Origin: Kwoniella bestiolae CBS 10118 | Lineage: Eukaryota; Basidiomycota; Tremellomycetes; Tremellales; Cryptococcaceae | Length of the DNA stretch: 64,000 nucleotides | NCBI RefSeq assembly: GCF_000512585.2 | Contig: NC_089244.1 | Coordinates: 124,001 to 188,000 of the forward strand | Direction: 5' to 3' | Made by a program: the position numbers and the translations under genes | In this document: piece by piece, positions 46,087-56,642 of the stretch | Position numbering within the stretch: position 1 is the first letter of the stretch | Layout of the letters: every line of letters begins with the position of its first letter | Notes under the pieces: model-generated | Seen by the model: the letters and a program-made list of their open reading frames with translations, nothing else | Told to the model about the DNA's origin: nothing | Databases searched by the model: none

Positions 46087-46542
46087 AACTGCAATGCAAC
46101 AACGAGATTGCTTTAGTCTCCCCCTCGAGAAAGGCCTTGTATACACAATACCTCGAAACCCTTAATTCTCTTCAGAGCTATCTCTCCGCAGTTCAAAACC
46201 TCGCCGAGAATCTTGCCCCCGCCATACGCGATCAGCCGGACCTGAGCTCCATACTCAATGTATACAAGGTGTCTGAGGCTACCTTCAATGCCAGTGCTAC
46301 CGAGTTCCACACTTATAAAGACCATCTAGTCAAAGTAATGGACCAACTTGGGGTTACCCCGGAAGAAAAAGCTCAAGAGATAACCCGATTGGAAAGTCAA
46401 TGGGAGCACACCTCCAAGGCATGAATTGATACCCTCAAGACTCAATCGATGATCACTTCTCTCCAAGTGCTTACTCATGTTAACACCATTTTCTCTCAAG
46501 CCCTTACCTGGAGACTTTCTTCTCCTCTCAGAGTCAATTGAT
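46087..46542 (+). pseudogene. Gene remnant with helical protein content and internal stop
   Basis: One frame reads RKALYTQYLETLNSLQSYLS, AVQNLAENLAPAIRDQPDLS and VMDQLGVTPEEKAQEITRLE without an upstream ATG in frame, up to TGA at 46422-46424. After that stop the same frame continues coding-like (IDTLKTQSMITSLQVLTHVN, then TIFSQALTWRL) to the next stop at 46540-46542. The composition looks like a helical, coiled-coil-like protein. I do not recognise it. It could be the 3' part of a gene whose 5' exons I cannot place, or a decayed gene. A possible splice acceptor (ttgctttag) lies at about 46108-46116. Confidence 0.4.
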
Positions 46543-47025
46543 AGCTATAATAGCACGCAGATCCATCCGCACCGGTATTCAAACCGGTGAAGGCATGTCT
46601 GCGGGTCGGGGCTCCCCCTACACATCCCTCTTCGCTGAGTTCCGTCCGATGTCGCACCACGGCTGATCGTCCATCCTCGTAGCCGCAAGCGAGCTATCGC
46701 TCATCAGCTGATCTCCTCAACGCATTTCGGTATCTTCGGTAACATCTCTTGCAGCAGTCAGTCAAGCTTAAGTCCAGCCTCTCGTAAATAGGGAAGAATA
46801 GCGTACGAATGGGATCAAATGGTTTAAGCGAAGGACTGGCTGGGCGTCTACACAAGCGCTGGCGGATAAATGATTGCTTACATTTCGCGCCATGCTACCC
46901 CATTCTTTTTGCGTGACACTTGATCTTACTTGAAATCAATCCATGGATTTCGACTTCATCATTCTCTACGATAGACACAACATTCATATAGCTTGGCCTC
47001 CTGATTCCCATTCGTGACACTCAAG
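46543..47025. other. Region upstream of the ureohydrolase gene
   Basis: 483 bp. It contains a perfect 7-bp inverted repeat, caccggt (46570-46576) and accggtg (46583-46589), around a 6-nt spacer. A short frame nearby (about 46558-46664) ends in RPMSHHG and may belong to the same remnant as the preceding entry. Otherwise nothing is seen. Confidence 0.4.
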
Positions 47026-48716
47026 ATGTACCGCTCCTCGACCTCGACCTTGACCGCCCTCCTCTGCCTGACCGGCCTCATCACCCACGTCGAAGCCCAC
47101 GGCTCGCACGCAAAGGTCGATCCATGGAACGACGAGTATGCCAATACACCTGATCTGAGTTTCAGCGGAGTAACAAGTTTCGCCCATCTACCTCATGTGA
47201 AATGTCTGGATAAGCCTGAGCAGGCGTTCGATGTGGCTTTGTTAGGTGTTCCGTTCGATTCGGCTGTTTCGTTTAGACCAGGTATGTGCAAGTCCCTTCA
47301 TGTGGATGAGTCTGGGTGGAATGGAATAGAAGGCTGATTTTGATGGGACTTGGGTGGGTGGTGTAGGTGCTAGATTTGGTCCTTATGCTTTACGAAGTGG
47401 TGAGTATCCTTATGCTTTGTATCTTGGTTGGATATTTGGCTAATTTGGCTCATGGGATAGGATCAAGGAGACAGAGACCGGAGAGGGGATATACTAGTCG
47501 ATTGGAGGTTAACCCATATACCAACGGACTCTATGTCGTGAGTAGAACTCCACCTAGCTCATCTAATCACACCTACAGCTGAGCATGGATCTGATCGTCC
47601 TGCTTAGCTGGACTGTGGAGATGTCCCGGTAACTCCCTTCGACCCAGCAACAGCTATCAAGCAAGTGAAAGCGGGCTACAAGTCCGTGTTACACCATCCC
47701 ATAGTAAATGAGGAAGAGATGAAGAGGCTTCACATGCAAAAAGGTCTAGATGGGGAATATCATCCTAGGATAATTGCTTTGGGAGGTGATCATACTATAG
47801 TGAGTAATTCTCACTTACTTATATCCTGTAGAGGGACGCTTTTGGATTGATGTTATGGTGATTTGAAGGTCCTCCCGATCCTTGATGCCGTTTCAGAAGT
47901 CTACGGTCCAGTCTCAGTCATCCACTTCGACGCACACATCGACACCTGGAACCCCAACAGATACCTCGGTAGTGTATCCCTCCAGGCTGATGTCAACCAC
48001 GGGACCTTCTTCTGGCACGCTTACGAGAGCGGGTTCATCAAAGCCAACTCGTCCATTCATGCAGGTATCAGAACCAGATTCTCCGTGAGTCACACCTTTC
48101 GACCTCTTCACACCTAACACCTGATACCTGGGTCGAGGCTGATGCTGGAGATGTGAAATCTAGGGCCCACAAGATCTAGATGACGATGTCACTGCAGGAT
48201 TCGACCTGATCCATACCTTCGACATCGACGATTATGGAGTGGAGTGGATCGCCGAGAAGATCAAAGCTAGGATCGGGAATGGGCCTGTTGTCATCTCGTT
48301 AGATGTGGATGTGATGGACCCTTCGATCGTTCCTGCTAGTAAGTTCCATCTCCCCCTCCGCAGTCGAATTTCACAGGGCGATGTAGGATAGAGGGCTAAC
48401 CAGTGCGTGTTAGCTGGTACACCCGAATCAGGTGGATGGACTTCCCGAGAACTCAGAAGAATCATCCATTCTCTCGTTGGTCTGAACATCGTCGCGTTCG
48501 ATGTGGTTGAGCTTTCCCCTGCTTATGATACGCAGGGTGAGTTATGCCTCTTTACTTATACGACGATTTTCGAAGCTGATTGTCTGGTGGTATATAGCCG
48601 AAATTTCCGCTATCGCTGCTGCTGACATGGTCTACGATTTCTTGAGTATCTTAGCATTGGGTGTGGATGACCAGTCCGCAAAGAAGGCTGAGGGTAGAAC
48701 TGTAGATGAATTATAA
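47026..48716 (+). CDS. Ureohydrolase (agmatinase/arginase superfamily) with signal peptide and C-terminal VDEL
   Basis: Manganese enzyme that hydrolyses a guanidino compound, releasing urea. MYRSSTSTLTALLCLTGLIT is a signal peptide ending near HVEAHGSHA. DVALLGVPFDSAVSFRPGAR is the usual agmatinase start. The metal ligands lie in ALGGDHTI, HFDAHIDTW and SLDVDVMDPS, and the substrate loop is GTPESGGWTSRELRRII. FDVVELSPAYDT is the conserved end motif. The protein stops GRTVDEL at 48714-48716. The DAHIDTW and GTPESGG forms favour agmatinase-like enzymes (agmatine or guanidinobutyrate) over arginase. Signal peptide plus VDEL suggests retention in the ER lumen or secretory pathway; this is an inference. 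About eight exons. Confidence 0.88.
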
Positions 48717-49115
48717 GGAATACGTAAGGCCAGGATGTGGACATACCAATATCGCGGAGCACAATATATAGCATATACCATCAAATCACCCATGCATGAA
48801 CAGACAATGAACATAACTGCCGTTTGATGGGTACCAGATACTCTGCTTACCATTCAATCGCGGTTCCATACTCGTAATAATTTCCAATGTCCTTTCAAAT
48901 AGCACTTTTACGTAGAGAAATTGTCAAATTTATACTGTCCTCTTCCTTCGCAGGCTTCGAGAGGAATAGCATCATTTCGACGTGATTTTTTGGGCAACAG
49001 GGTGGAAAGTAGATACCCATACATGCTACTCTCACATACAAAGGGACCAATACTATACAATCCATAACCATATCTCTTTGTCCTGCTCACTCATCCAGTC
49101 CCACCATCTCTGAGC
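48717..49115. other. Convergent spacer
   Basis: 399 bp between converging stop codons of the ureohydrolase and the dioxygenase. No feature is recognised. Confidence 0.45.
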
Positions 49116-50530
49116 TTATCCTCGTTGAGTAAGAGCATTGGCATTTGGTTTCTCAGGTAGAGCCTCGTCATTCGATACAAAGTGATTATAGATCATTCGC
49201 TAAAACCACAAACCCACAATCAGCTTTAATCCTCTCTCGATACTAAGCAAAGCGGAGGAAGAATGGAGGCATGACTCACCTTGAGATGATCAAAGTAAGT
49301 GAAAGGTTCCACAGCCTTCTCACCGGCGGCAGCCATCCCCGGTAGAGTTTGAATCACCTGATCCCTCTTAGGCTCAAAGAAGAAGGGCATCGAGACTCGG
49401 TAGTTTGATCCTCTGTGGATGACTCGGTGGTAGGTCGATTTGTATTGATGGCCTGTGAGAGTGTCGATGATATCTCCTATGTTCACGACGTACGCTCCGG
49501 GGATGGGATCGGCAGGGATCCAACTTCCGTCTTTCGATTCGACTAGTCACCGTCAAGCGATCAAGTCAGCTCGTAGGTACAGCCAAGCAGACACAGGCGG
49601 CAGGTGGAGTAGAACGAAAGGATTACCTACCCTGCAATGCTCCAGGGGTATCATCCGCCAAGAGGAAAGTCAAGCACCCATAATCCGTGTGCGCACCACA
49701 CGAAATACCTTTATCCAGATCGTATTCCTCTGGTAAAGGTGGATAACCGATGACTCTCAGTACCCAATAGTTGTCATCTTGAAGTTGGTCGAACATCTCC
49801 TTGTGGCCTAGGGCATCACACATGGCTCGCATGAATGCGTGACCGATCTTCTTCCTACAGCCATCCAGCGGTATTAGCAACCAGCGAGTCTGATGTAAAC
49901 ACTGGGGAATGGAACTTACATCTTCTCGGTGTAGTCGAGTAAGGTATCTTTGAATTCTGGCAAGTCATCATCTGAAGGCCATAGCTGACTACCTTCAAGT
50001 TGCGCGGTAGAAGGATTGGCAGGTTCGGGGTAGATATCAAGTGCCTATATGTACCATTCAGCTTGTCAATCCCATGTTCTCGTATAGAAAAAAGCGGAAG
50101 GTGGCTGACCTCCTGTTGATCCCTCTTAGCATATGTAACATTCTCTCCTATCTTCTGGTATCCCCGTACTCTGTCCATACTCTTGAAGATATGGATGGAA
50201 TCCTTCTTCTCCTGGGGTTGTTCGAAGAACTTGTGACCGAGCTTGAGAAGATCTTTCATATATTCCGGTGCGAGCCCATGACCAGTCACGTAGAAGAACC
50301 CTACCCATCCCTTTCTCATCAGCTACATTCCCATCTTGTGTGACTTGAAGGATATGATTTAGCTCACCGAACTCCCTACAAGCTTTATCGAGCGTTTGAC
50401 TAGCTACTTTACGAGCCTCCTCGGTAGAAGTGGGATCGAGATAAGGAGAGATATCCACTATAGGGAGTCGCTCGGAACTTACCGATCCTTGTGCGGATCG
50501 ATCTTTCTTGATCATCTCGATATCGGGCAT
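49116..50530 (-). CDS. 2-oxoglutarate/Fe(II)-dependent dioxygenase, isopenicillin-N-synthase-like
   Basis: Soluble non-haem iron oxygenase. The N-terminal DIOX_N domain reads LPIVDISPYLDPTSTEEARK, then FFYVTGHGLAPEYMKDLLKL. The catalytic core has YWVLRVIGYPPLP, the iron ligands His and Asp in SCGAHTDYGCLTFLL, and the distal His in YKSTYHRVIHRG. The 2-oxoglutarate-binding RxS is in YRVSMPFFFEP. IPGAYVVNIGDIIDTLTGHQ is a typical connecting strand. The start at 50530 gives MPDIEMIKKDRSAQ. The stop at 49116-49118 follows ANALTQRG. About six exons. Substrates of such fungal enzymes vary (flavonoids, gibberellins, small acids), so none is assigned. Confidence 0.88.
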
Positions 50531-51417
50531 GGTGATCGTATAATCTTCAAGTATGTAGTGAAATGGTAGTGCAGCTTCAAGGTGGTATGAACAGATATGT
50601 ATGGAAGATGTGAATGGTCATATGGCCTTCCATCAACGTTTCCTATCTTTATGCTTGTCATATCATCGTAAGCTGTTAAGCTCAGACGCGTATGCAGAGC
50701 AGTATCGGCGCTTGACTATCTTCATGGGCAAAATTGGTGGTCCGAACTCCGGTGGGCTCAAGCGCGGTCCGATCCCTGAGGTACCATCATTCCCAGGGTT
50801 CCGCTGTGCGGTGCGGAGAACACTGCGTATTTCGGTCTATCACCAGGTGGTAGGTAATTTTCGCTGGTATCTCGATAAGTGCGGTAGCTCCATCTGGTCT
50901 CTGACAAACGTACTCGAATACCTACCAAATGAGGAAAGTCGAGGAGCACATGATCCTATGGGCTGGTGCAATGCCATGGGCGTATTTTGTAAACGCTCAA
51001 TGGCGCTTGTTTCGGGTGGGGCTAAAGAAGGTTTTACCAAATCAGAGGGCTAGAAAATCAGGATGACGAGATAACGAGAAAAAGTCTCTGCTTTGCCAAG
51101 AGATTGGTGCAACCGATCACACATACCTTTCGTACCTGCTTATCGGTGGAAGCAACACGTCTCCTAACATCTCGCTTGAAAGCCTACTGCATACCCTCTG
51201 CTTTGATGCTTAAGCGAACTCGAGTCTACTGTTCGAGTAGTGTGAATGTCTTTTTACCGGGTCCTTATCGTCTTTTTCCATTGAGAAGACCGACCGACCG
51301 ATATGAACCGTACCCTCCCTTACCTTAGAGTATAAGAACCCCTTGAAAGATAGATCTGTTTTCACTTTTCCCCAAGTCCAACAAAATATCTTAATAACTC
51401 GAGAAAGATGTCCTACG
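50531..51417. other. Divergent promoter region, dioxygenase and amino-acid permease
   Basis: 887 bp. An uninterrupted 150-codon frame at 50601-51053 (+) lacks recognisable domains and is probably chance. I see no assignable regulatory site. Confidence 0.4.
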
Positions 51418-53486
51418 AAGGGAAGGAGAAAGACCTACAAGATTACTCGAGCGAGCCTCAGTCGGCCGTCGTTGATGAGATCAACAGACAGGGTCCGGAG
51501 GTGGATCTCGCCTTGGCCGATGACCCTCATCGGTGAGTCGGCTCCACCATTCGTTACTAGACTTAAGACTGACGAATCTCCATACTATCAGTGGTCTTCG
51601 AATGCGACATGTCCAGCTTATCGCGATATCCGGATCAATCGGAAGTGCCCTCTTTGTATCTATCGGAAACCCTCTCACAAGTGCTGGACCGCTGGGTCTG
51701 CTCCTCGGTGTGGCCATTTGGTGTGCGGTAGTCTGGGCAGCCAGTAATTGTTTGATCGAGATGACTTGCTTGTTACCCGTCGACGGTGGTTTCATCCACT
51801 ACGCTGGTCGATTCGTGGACAAAAGTTTCGGTATGGCTCTTGGATGGAATGTGAGTACATGGCTCAATTCTAACGCCACACCAAATGCAAAGAAAAACCA
51901 AAAGACAGGAGCTTATGCAAGACAATCTCGCAGTATGTTATCACTCAGCTGGCTTTGATCTGTTTCGAGCTCGTGTCACTTAATGTAATCGTGGAGTATT
52001 GGACCTTGACCCTTCACCCAGCAATCATCATCTCGGTCGGACTGGTCGCATTCTTCATCATCCAGATTTGGTCCGTTAGATGGTTTGGTGAAATCGAATT
52101 CTACATCTCCATCACCAAAGTCTTCCTCATGATCGGTCTCACCTTGTACACCTTCATCACCATGGTGGGCGGTAACCCCCTTCACGATAAATTCGGCTTC
52201 AGATACTGGAAGACTCCCGGTCCTTTCGCCGGTGAAGTCAACTTCAGAAAGGTCTTGACTGGTATTTTCGATTCGTTATCTTGGGCTACTTTTGCGTGAG
52301 TAGGCCGCAAACCGCTTGAGACTTTATAAACCAACGTGCTGATATCGTTATTCTTCCATACAGTGTCGTCGGTCCTGATTATATCTCACTTATCGGTGGT
52401 GAGGTCAAGAACCCCCGACGAATCTTACCTAAAGCTTTCAACTCTACCATCTACCGTATCCTGTGTTTCTATCTCACTGGTGCTCTATGTGTTGGAATCG
52501 TCTCTTCTTCAACCGACGAAAGTCTGCTCGGTGCCATCGCTGCTGGAGCTCCAGGTGCCGCTAAGAGTCCTTATGTCATCTGTAAGTTCGGTGTCGCATC
52601 TCTACTTGGAAGACCCGCTGATTCTGCTTTGCAGCTATGAACCGACTCAACATCCCTGTACTTCCTTCGCTCGTCAACGCCCTCATCTTGATCAGTATCT
52701 TCTCCACCGGAAATTCCTTTGTCTTCGTTGCTAGTAGATCGTTGTTCAGTTTAGCCCACAAGAACCAGGCTCCCGCTGTGCTCAAGAGAGTGAACAGACA
52801 TGGTGTCCCATGGGTAGCAGTCTGTGTTACCCTCGCTTTCGGAACCCTCTCATACCTTTCTGTTTCCTCCGGTACCGTCAAGGTCTTGAACTGGTGGATC
52901 AACTTGGTCGGAGCTGCTCAACTTGTATCTTGGAGTTGTATCGGATTGTGAGTGCCCCCCATCTGATAGACCAGAAATCAAGGCTGATATCGGATGCTAC
53001 TATGCAGTACATACCTCCGATTCAGATCAGGATTGAAAGCCCAGAACCTGCTCAACACCGGCTACCTCCCTGTTAAAGGTTACCTCCAACCTTTCTCAGG
53101 ATGGTACGTCGTCGTCTGGTCACCTATCGTATTCTTCTTCAGGTGAGTTTCCTTGCCCCTGCCCCTGTTGCCAACCTGGCTGATTCTGATTTTGATTTGA
53201 TTTGATTTGATTACATAGTGGATACTACCTCTTCTACCCCGGAGCCTTCGCCGGACCAGACTTCGTATTCGCTTACGGAAGTATCTTTATCTTCCTCGCC
53301 ATTTACCTCGGTTCCAAGATCTACCAAACAGTATACAAGCATGATAAGAGGATCGTCATTCCAGCCAATGAGATCGACTTCGTATCTGATATCGACCACA
53401 TCGACGCTTTGACCGCTGCCTCGGAAGCTAAGAGGGCTAGTAAGCCCCAGACTAAGGCTCAAAAGATCTCGGACTTCTTCTTCTAG
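51418..53486 (+). CDS. Amino-acid permease (YAT/AAT family)
   Basis: Plasma-membrane proton-coupled amino-acid importer with about 12 membrane segments. The start at 51418 gives MSYEGKEKDLQDYSSEPQSA. RGLRMRHVQLIAISGSIGSA followed by LFVSIG is the TM1 signature of fungal amino-acid permeases. Later come GGFIHYAGRFVDKSFGMALG and IWSVRWFGEIEFYISITKV, which matches TM5 of the family. The next blocks are YWKTPGPFAG, VGPDYISLIGGEVKNPRRIL, FVASRSLFSLAHKNQAPAVL and NWWINLVGAAQLVSWSCIGL. The C-tail ends AQKISDFFF at 53484-53486. About seven introns, one with a gatttgatttgattt run (about 53190-53212). Substrate specificity is not readable. Location upstream of an oxidase and near a ureohydrolase is compatible with nitrogen uptake. 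Confidence 0.92.
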
Positions 53487-54146
53487 AGAGCAAGTGGTGT
53501 AGTTGTCAGTGTCACTCATCGGATGGATTGGTGTTTAGCAGGAAGGGAAGTTTTGTTGTCATGCCGTACAGTATACGTAGTATAGTTGATAGGCTATTAT
53601 AGTATTTTGATGCATCTAGAGTTTGTCTTGCTCAACCGTTGAACGACATATTTTATTTTGTGGGGTTCGTGCATTCTCTGCTGGGTCCCGTAGGGCTTGT
53701 AACTCTTACCGCGAAGAGCAGGTTCTCACCATATTGGCTTGACCCGCACTCTACCTCAGTGCATCACTCAAAATCATATTTCTGCTTTAGGCTCACGGAA
53801 AATGGGTTTAGGTCCGCTGTCTGAGTCCCTTCGAGGAGCTGGACAGTCACTTACGCTGAGAATCAACAACTAATATGTCTCATCCAATGAGCTCAACATC
53901 GCACTTTTCGGGACCCATTGGATTTGGACAGTCAATATTGAGTGCATTCCGAGTCAGCACCCCGCAACCATCACACTTCTATGAGTAAATGTCAGTATCA
54001 TACGATCCAGAGCTTTGTTTGCTCTCACACTTATGTTCAGAAACCTCTGTTTTGGCAACCCGCATAAGTATCTCAGAAACAATGATACAACACTACGCAT
54101 GAATCTAAATCCCAAATAACCTAGACTACCGTGGTACTTTCGACCT
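53487..54146. other. Convergent spacer
   Basis: 660 bp between the permease stop and the stop of the class II aldolase gene. No gene or clear repeat is seen. Confidence 0.45.
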
Positions 54147-55318
54147 TTACTTTCTGTGAGCACCCCCACATTCCTCTTCTACGAGGTCGAACTGTTTTAT
54201 ACACCGATGATTAGCAGACCTCCTGTGTCAAGAGAAGTTCACCATCCACTTACGAACGGTAGGGCTTCAAACCTCCCAGCTTCTTCTGTACCGATCTCCT
54301 TTTGCCTACATAATCGCATGGAGACTTAGCTGCTTGGTTCCTCCACGGCCAAGATCATGCGAACTTACGTGAATTCCGCTACTTCCGATGAGATGCTTAT
54401 GGGTTTCGAACCGGTCATAGCGGCAGCAGCCTCGGCGGTTAAGATGGTTCTGCATTCATTCTCGAGCCTATCACACATATTGTCAGGCCACTTTGCGAGT
54501 AGTGACAGATCCTTATGAGAAATGGGGATTACTCACAGCATGAACCACGCGACTGCACTTTCGATACATTCCCCAACAGTCAACAGCCCATGGCTCTGCA
54601 TGATCAATGCCTTCTTACCACCTATCTTATCAATGATCATCTGCGATTCGTTCTTAGACAGTACAACGCCATTGTGATTATCGTATAGCTCCACATCGTT
54701 ATAAAAGACAGCAGAATCTTGCGAGTAGAAAGGTAGGTTTCTGCCCAAGGTGGAAAAGGCTTTACCGTATGGCGAATGGGTATGCACTACCGAGTCTACT
54801 TCAGGCCTCGCCGCATGAATGGCAGAATGGATGATGAAGGCTGCGGCGTTGTATCGCTGCTGGTGGGGCTTACCACCCAGTACTATCTTGCCGTGATGGT
54901 CCACCAGAAGGAGGTCGGAGGAGGTCATTCGGGAGAAATGGAGTCCGTATGGGTTGACCTGATAGAATGAATCAGCGCGAATGTACCACGAAGTGGAGCT
55001 TGAGTCACGTAGGATATGTGTGATATCCCAGAATGATGACTCACCCAGAAACATTCCCTATCAACCGGATCTCGAGATGTCAAATGCCCTGATGCCCCCT
55101 CGCCTAGAATCCCTGTTAGCTTTCCTCTCAACATCGATGAACGGGCAAGGTAAGGCTGACATACAAATTCCCTCCCTTGCAATGACCCTATAAGCCAAAG
55201 CTAGCCTCTCCTTCACATACTCCCTCTCAGCATACTTATCAGTGAACGTAGGAGGGGGTGGACCGAAATCAAATGATAGGTCTGCCGTTGGAGCAGATGC
55301 CGAGTTGGTGGATACCAT
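54147..55318 (-). CDS. Class II aldolase/adducin-domain protein
   Basis: The ATG at 55318 gives MVSTNSASAPTADLSFDFGP; the frame opens further upstream only at a GTG. The fold core follows: YVKERLALAYRVIAREG, then EGASGHLTSRDPVDRECFWV, NPYGLHFSRMTSSDLLLVDH and HAARPEVDSVVHTHSPYGKA, where the paired histidines bind the metal. QSHGLLTVGECIESAVAWF carries the third ligand. The end, T-QKEIGTEEAGRFEALPF, splices to FDLVEEECGGAHRK with the stop at 54147-54149. This is the fungal adducin-like group of short class II aldolase proteins, related to RhaD/FucA/OtnC enzymes. Activity and substrate are unproven. About six exons. Confidence 0.87.
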
Positions 55319-55813
55319 GACTTTCACTGGTCTTTTCGTGTGGAGCCTTGGTTTGGTCTAGAAATACTGATTCTTTAGAACTGGACGCTCTTCAGCCTAT
55401 TGAAAAAGTCTACGAACTTTCTCTTGGTACCGTTACAAGTGGCCTCCGCAAGATGAGCCTTCCAGTGGAGTTGTTTTTATTTCGCTGTTCTCCGGTGCCC
55501 ATACCCGTATGCGCACGCACAGACCAGACTCTAAACGCCTTATTGGAAGAGCGCGCTAAACTCACACGCTGGCGGAAGGCTCGCAGATAACCGGTGGATG
55601 GTGCAGTTGCATTTGAGTTGGATGTTGATTCTGGGTTGATTCATGCATGTAACTGATAGATCTTTCATACAGATCCGTACTCTCAAGACAGTTCGAACAG
55701 TTACAGTGACATCTCTGATCTTGGCAGTACAGGTCCAATCAGAATCAGGAAACCCTATAATATCCGATCATCCATCAAAGTATCTTCATCTTCCGATCAA
55801 TCACCAAGCCATC
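55319..55813. other. Divergent promoter region, aldolase-like gene and HRI1
   Basis: 495 bp without recognisable coding content. Confidence 0.45.
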
Positions 55814-56581
55814 ATGGCAGCACGCGCATCCACCAGAGTATCCATCGCATGGTCCGGAGCAGACCCTATAGAAGATACCGATACGCTCGTTCTCACCATC
55901 GACGGATACTCCCTGGATCTTAGGGTGTTCGTGTCTGGTCCCGATGAGGGGAAGATAGACTGGTCAACTGTCGCTCATGTTGGTGAGGTCGAGGGATCCA
56001 CTAAGGGTATGTCCTTGTCCATTATCCTGTCTTTCAATACCCCTCACTACTGCTGCAATACTATTCTCTTTTATCACGTCTTCTCAGAGACTGAGCGATG
56101 GACCCACATAGAAAACCCAATCCTCAAATGGGACCATATAATCGATTCCCGTCCACCCACCGACATGCCCGACCAAGGGAAATTCGAGACTCTCCCCAAC
56201 GGCGATGTGATAGAGATTGGAATCATGCATAACCCCAAAACCAACCTGTACGAGGACTATGTGGAAACATGGCGTAGAATGAAGCTGCCCAGCTCTTCAC
56301 CTTATGTGGTACTTGAATCGCAGGAAGAGGGAGTACAAGCGTATCTAGGTAGAGTGGGGGAACATGCTCTCGGATTGGCGAAATCGAAGGATGAGGAATA
56401 CTGCGCTTGGAGGGATAGATTGGAGAGTGGAGAGTGGAAGAGAATATGTGAGTTTGGGAGTGCTGTTGAGAAGCTTTTACCCAGATTACCAAGTGATTTA
56501 CCGGTAGAATGGTCGAAAGGAGAGACTGTGCACCTGAATGGAGATAGTAAATGGACGGTGAAGACTGTAGGTAAATTATAG
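55814..56581 (+). CDS. HRI1: HRI1-family protein
   Basis: Two exons, 55814-56006 and a second starting after the AG near 56087 (frame-preserving splice STK-ETERWTHIE). Matches to the HRI1 family are DTDTLVLTIDGYSLDLRVF, KIDWSTVAHVGEVEG, WDHIIDSRPP and LPNGDVIEIGIMHNP with YVETWRRM; then VVLESQEEGVQAYLGRVGEH and WTVKTVGKL at the end. Yeast Hri1 is a small two-lobed lipocalin-like/beta-barrel protein reported to associate with Hrr25 and translocation factors; its role is unclear. The frame is open upstream to 55643, but the ATG at 55814 starts the conserved part. The stop lies only 61 bp from the converging stop of the transcription factor. Confidence 0.82.
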   Translation: MAARASTRVSIAWSGADPIEDTDTLVLTIDGYSLDLRVFVSGPDEGKIDWSTVAHVGEVEGSTKGMSLSIILSFNTPHYCCNTILFYHVFSETERWTHIENPILKWDHIIDSRPPTDMPDQGKFETLPNGDVIEIGIMHNPKTNLYEDYVETWRRMKLPSSSPYVVLESQEEGVQAYLGRVGEHALGLAKSKDEEYCAWRDRLESGEWKRICEFGSAVEKLLPRLPSDLPVEWSKGETVHLNGDSKWTVKTVGKL

Positions 56582-56642
56582 GATTGTTCGTTCCTGTCTC
56601 ACAGCTTGTCCTATGCATTATCGATATTACAATATAACATAT

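Noticed and set aside
46570..46589. Perfect inverted repeat caccggt/accggtg as a terminator or att site
   Set aside because: Short palindromes occur by chance, and no associated element, duplication or terminator context is visible.
50601..51053. 150-codon plus-strand frame in the dioxygenase/permease promoter region
   Set aside because: The length is notable, but it has no recognisable motif, its composition is uneven and it sits in a divergent promoter. Probably chance.
55318..55327. Start of the class II aldolase protein at 55327
   Set aside because: That codon is GTG. The first ATG in frame is at 55318.
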